From NCBI RefSeq assembly GCF_900172355.1, contig NZ_FWFZ01000016.1, positions 28,139 through 92,138 of the forward strand: DNA of 64,000 nt. The letters are read 5' to 3'. This document shows positions 62,414 to 64,000 of this stretch, in pieces (within the stretch, counting starts at the first letter, position 1; the number at the start of each line of letters is the position of its first letter). Position numbers and translations under genes: made by a program. The notes under the pieces were generated by a model. The model was not told where the DNA came from, made no database searches, and worked only from the letters and a program-made list of their open reading frames with translations. The stretch is from Roseisalinus antarcticus (GTDB lineage: Bacteria; Pseudomonadota; Alphaproteobacteria; Rhodobacterales; Rhodobacteraceae).

Positions 62414-63820
62414 GTGCTGCCGGCGCCGGCCGTGGCACACGGCGCCTTGCTTGCGGCGGAAAGGGCCGGGGACGGGGCGCCGATCCTTTTCGACTTCTTG
62501 CCCAGACTGTCCACCATCGTCTACGGGGCTGACGGTGCGACAAATTTCGACCTAATACGACCGGAAGAGACGCTTGAAGCCGGCCGCACTTATCGGAGCC
62601 CTGAGCCGGCAACGCTCGCGATACCGGCGGGGCAGGAGAATGTCTCCGTGTATCTTCGAAAGGAAGCTTCGCCACCACCGCGAAAGGCGACCATCGCGAT
62701 CGGCACGCCGTTGAGGGAACAGGCGGCCGTGTCGCTCTGGGTCGAGCAGAAACCGGCGGCCGGTCGGGCAAGAATCCTGATGGAAGCGCCAATATTGGGA
62801 CGGAGCTTCACGGTCGACTGGGACAAGGCACAAGAAGATGCCCGATCTTGGGATGAGATCATCGAAAGCCAGCAGCACCATGTCCCAATCCCGCAGCGCT
62901 TGGTTCTTCCCTGCGGGATGCCCGCGTGGGAAGACACCGTGCGCGCCGATGGACTGCTCAGTCTTCTCCAGTCGGAACCCTTCCGCATCAACCCCGATTG
63001 GGAAACGCTCGCAGCGAAGCTGCCGCAACGGCCGTTCGGACAATACTGCATCTCCAGCGATGGAAATCTTCCCGCCGAGATCGGCCGGGAGGAAATCGAG
63101 CGACTCGATATCCTGACGGACAAGGCGCTGGACGTTACACGCAGACGCCTGGCCGGCGAAATGGGCCCAGGGACCGAGGACAACGCGGCCTTGAAGTTCC
63201 TGACCTGGCAGTTCCGGCGATGTCCGACCGACGTGGTCAAATGGTTGACGGAGTGCATCGAGACGCGTGGGCCAGCCCACCCGTTCGTGCGCCACCAGAT
63301 GAGATGGGTCCTCGTCTACCAGGGGCTGGGACGGGTCCTTCGCGATGAGGAGGCCGTGGAGTGCGTCGTAGAGATGCTTCTGTCCTCGGACATCGAGAGC
63401 TGGGTGTGGAATCGGCAAAGCGCGTGCATGGCCTTTCTGCTGTCGCGGTCGGACATGGCCCCGATGCTGCTGTCTCGGGAGGACGTTGACAGATTGGCAA
63501 GCCGCACGCTGGCGGATTTCAGGCGCAACATCGGTGAAGAATACATCATGTTCATCTACGCGCCCTTTCTGCTCGCGGGTCTTCGCAGGTGGCGCCTCAA
63601 AGGCCCCACGGCCCTGGTGTCTGGCATTGATCCCTTGGCCGAAGATTTCCTGGCGATCATCGAGGAAGTCGAAGTTGATCTGATTGGCCGCCGTAGACCC
63701 AGTGCCAACCTCCAGCGGCGACGAGACAAGATCTTGCCGATTCTACGGGATCTCAAGGAGGAATTGCTCTGCGAAGGGACAAACCCGGATCTTCTTATGG
63801 ACATCTACGGTGCGAGCTGA
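62414..63820 (+). CDS. Hsp70-like protein, C-terminal fragment (5'-truncated)
   Basis: A frame of 468 residues from a GTG at 62414, open from 62327 as PPSPQEELELQLNVESRLSVNV. The segment PAVAHGALLAAERAG, with ILFDFLPRLSTIVYGADG, resembles the end of the Hsp70 ATPase domain and the DnaK turn after AVGAAIQ. The next segment (IRPEETLEAGRTYRSP, TLAIPAGQENVSVYLRKE) resembles the substrate-binding beta-sandwich. The rest is helical, with HEAT-like stretches (VVKWLTECIE, WNRQSACMAFLLSRSDMAPMLL). No N-terminal ATPase half is present upstream: gyrB ends at 62139. It therefore looks like the tail of a large Hsp70-family protein cut off by rearrangement. The Hsp70 assignment is by eye and moderate; the fragment may be silent. 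No good ribosome site. Confidence 0.5.
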   Translation: MLPAPAVAHGALLAAERAGDGAPILFDFLPRLSTIVYGADGATNFDLIRPEETLEAGRTYRSPEPATLAIPAGQENVSVYLRKEASPPPRKATIAIGTPLREQAAVSLWVEQKPAAGRARILMEAPILGRSFTVDWDKAQEDARSWDEIIESQQHHVPIPQRLVLPCGMPAWEDTVRADGLLSLLQSEPFRINPDWETLAAKLPQRPFGQYCISSDGNLPAEIGREEIERLDILTDKALDVTRRRLAGEMGPGTEDNAALKFLTWQFRRCPTDVVKWLTECIETRGPAHPFVRHQMRWVLVYQGLGRVLRDEEAVECVVEMLLSSDIESWVWNRQSACMAFLLSRSDMAPMLLSREDVDRLASRTLADFRRNIGEEYIMFIYAPFLLAGLRRWRLKGPTALVSGIDPLAEDFLAIIEEVEVDLIGRRRPSANLQRRRDKILPILRDLKEELLCEGTNPDLLMDIYGAS

Positions 63821-63944
63821 GGCTAGGATACTGCATGCGCAGTTCAGCGAAGTCACTTGTAGCTTCTGGACATGCCTTAGGCTCAGGATGCATTGATTTC
63901 CGCTGCACCGCATGATTCACGGCTTCGAAAAAGGGAGCGGTGAC

Positions 63945-64000
63945 ATGAGCGATCTCTTCTGGCTGACCGACGCGCAGATGGCGCGTCTGGCCCCTTTCTT
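63945..64000 (+). CDS. IS5-family transposase, N-terminal start (runs off the window)
   Basis: ATG at 63945 after GGGAGCGG begins MSDLFWLTDAQMARLAPFF, which is the usual N-terminus of IS5-family (IS427-like) DDE transposases in alphaproteobacteria. Only the first 18 codons are inside the window, so completeness cannot be judged. The insertion-sequence left end should lie in 63840-63944, but I cannot place its terminal repeat. It flanks the truncated Hsp70-like gene and supports a rearranged region. Confidence 0.8.
   Translation, partial: MSDLFWLTDAQMARLAPF

Overview
The window looks like a chromosomal segment of a high-GC alphaproteobacterium of the Rhodobacterales (Roseobacter/Paracoccaceae type). 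Support comes from the order mutM, enoyl-CoA hydratase, rpsT, dnaA, dnaN, recF, gyrB, from divergent ubiE-ubiB, and from the alphaproteobacterial flagellar genes flaF, flbT and DUF1217.

Layout. (1) 1-4.7 kb: a PepSY / DUF2271 / flavodoxin-reductase / two-component cluster that appears to be decaying. It shows frameshifts, internal deletions and a histidine kinase lacking its N-box. (2) 4.7-6.0 kb: a SulP anion transporter without a STAS domain. (3) 6.07-41.2 kb, all on the minus strand: a 9,336-residue LEPR-XLL protein followed by five small genes encoding a DUF3467 protein, a GAF-TM-HlyD protein, a PqqD-M50-HlyD membrane fusion, a shortened SecA-like ATPase and a periplasmic adaptor. (4) 41.2-42.0 kb: a gene-free stretch. 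(5) 42.0-49.7 kb: flagellar genes (DUF1217, flbT, flaF, flagellin, FlgN-like, rod-binding FlgJ-like, fliK, flgD). (6) 49.7-62.1 kb: housekeeping and replication genes. (7) 62.1-64 kb: a Hsp70-like C-terminal fragment, a perfect 16-bp inverted repeat and the start of an IS5-family transposase, which looks like a rearranged junction.

The main discovery candidate is region 3. A protein of roughly 0.9 MDa carries no classical signal peptide but an N-terminal LEPR-XLL motif. It sits directly upstream of an ATPase derived from SecA, a membrane M50 metalloprotease-like protein fused to an adaptor, and two further adaptors. No ABC transporter, TolC-like porin or TpsB gene is nearby. The closely packed minus-strand order suggests a dedicated cargo-plus-exporter operon, which I infer to be an undescribed or poorly described secretion route. 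The giant protein is built from repeated alpha/beta units, about 840 residues of RTX repeats placed in the middle, a propeller-like region, five parallel beta-helix sections and a cadherin/Ig-like array, consistent with a surface or matrix adhesin.
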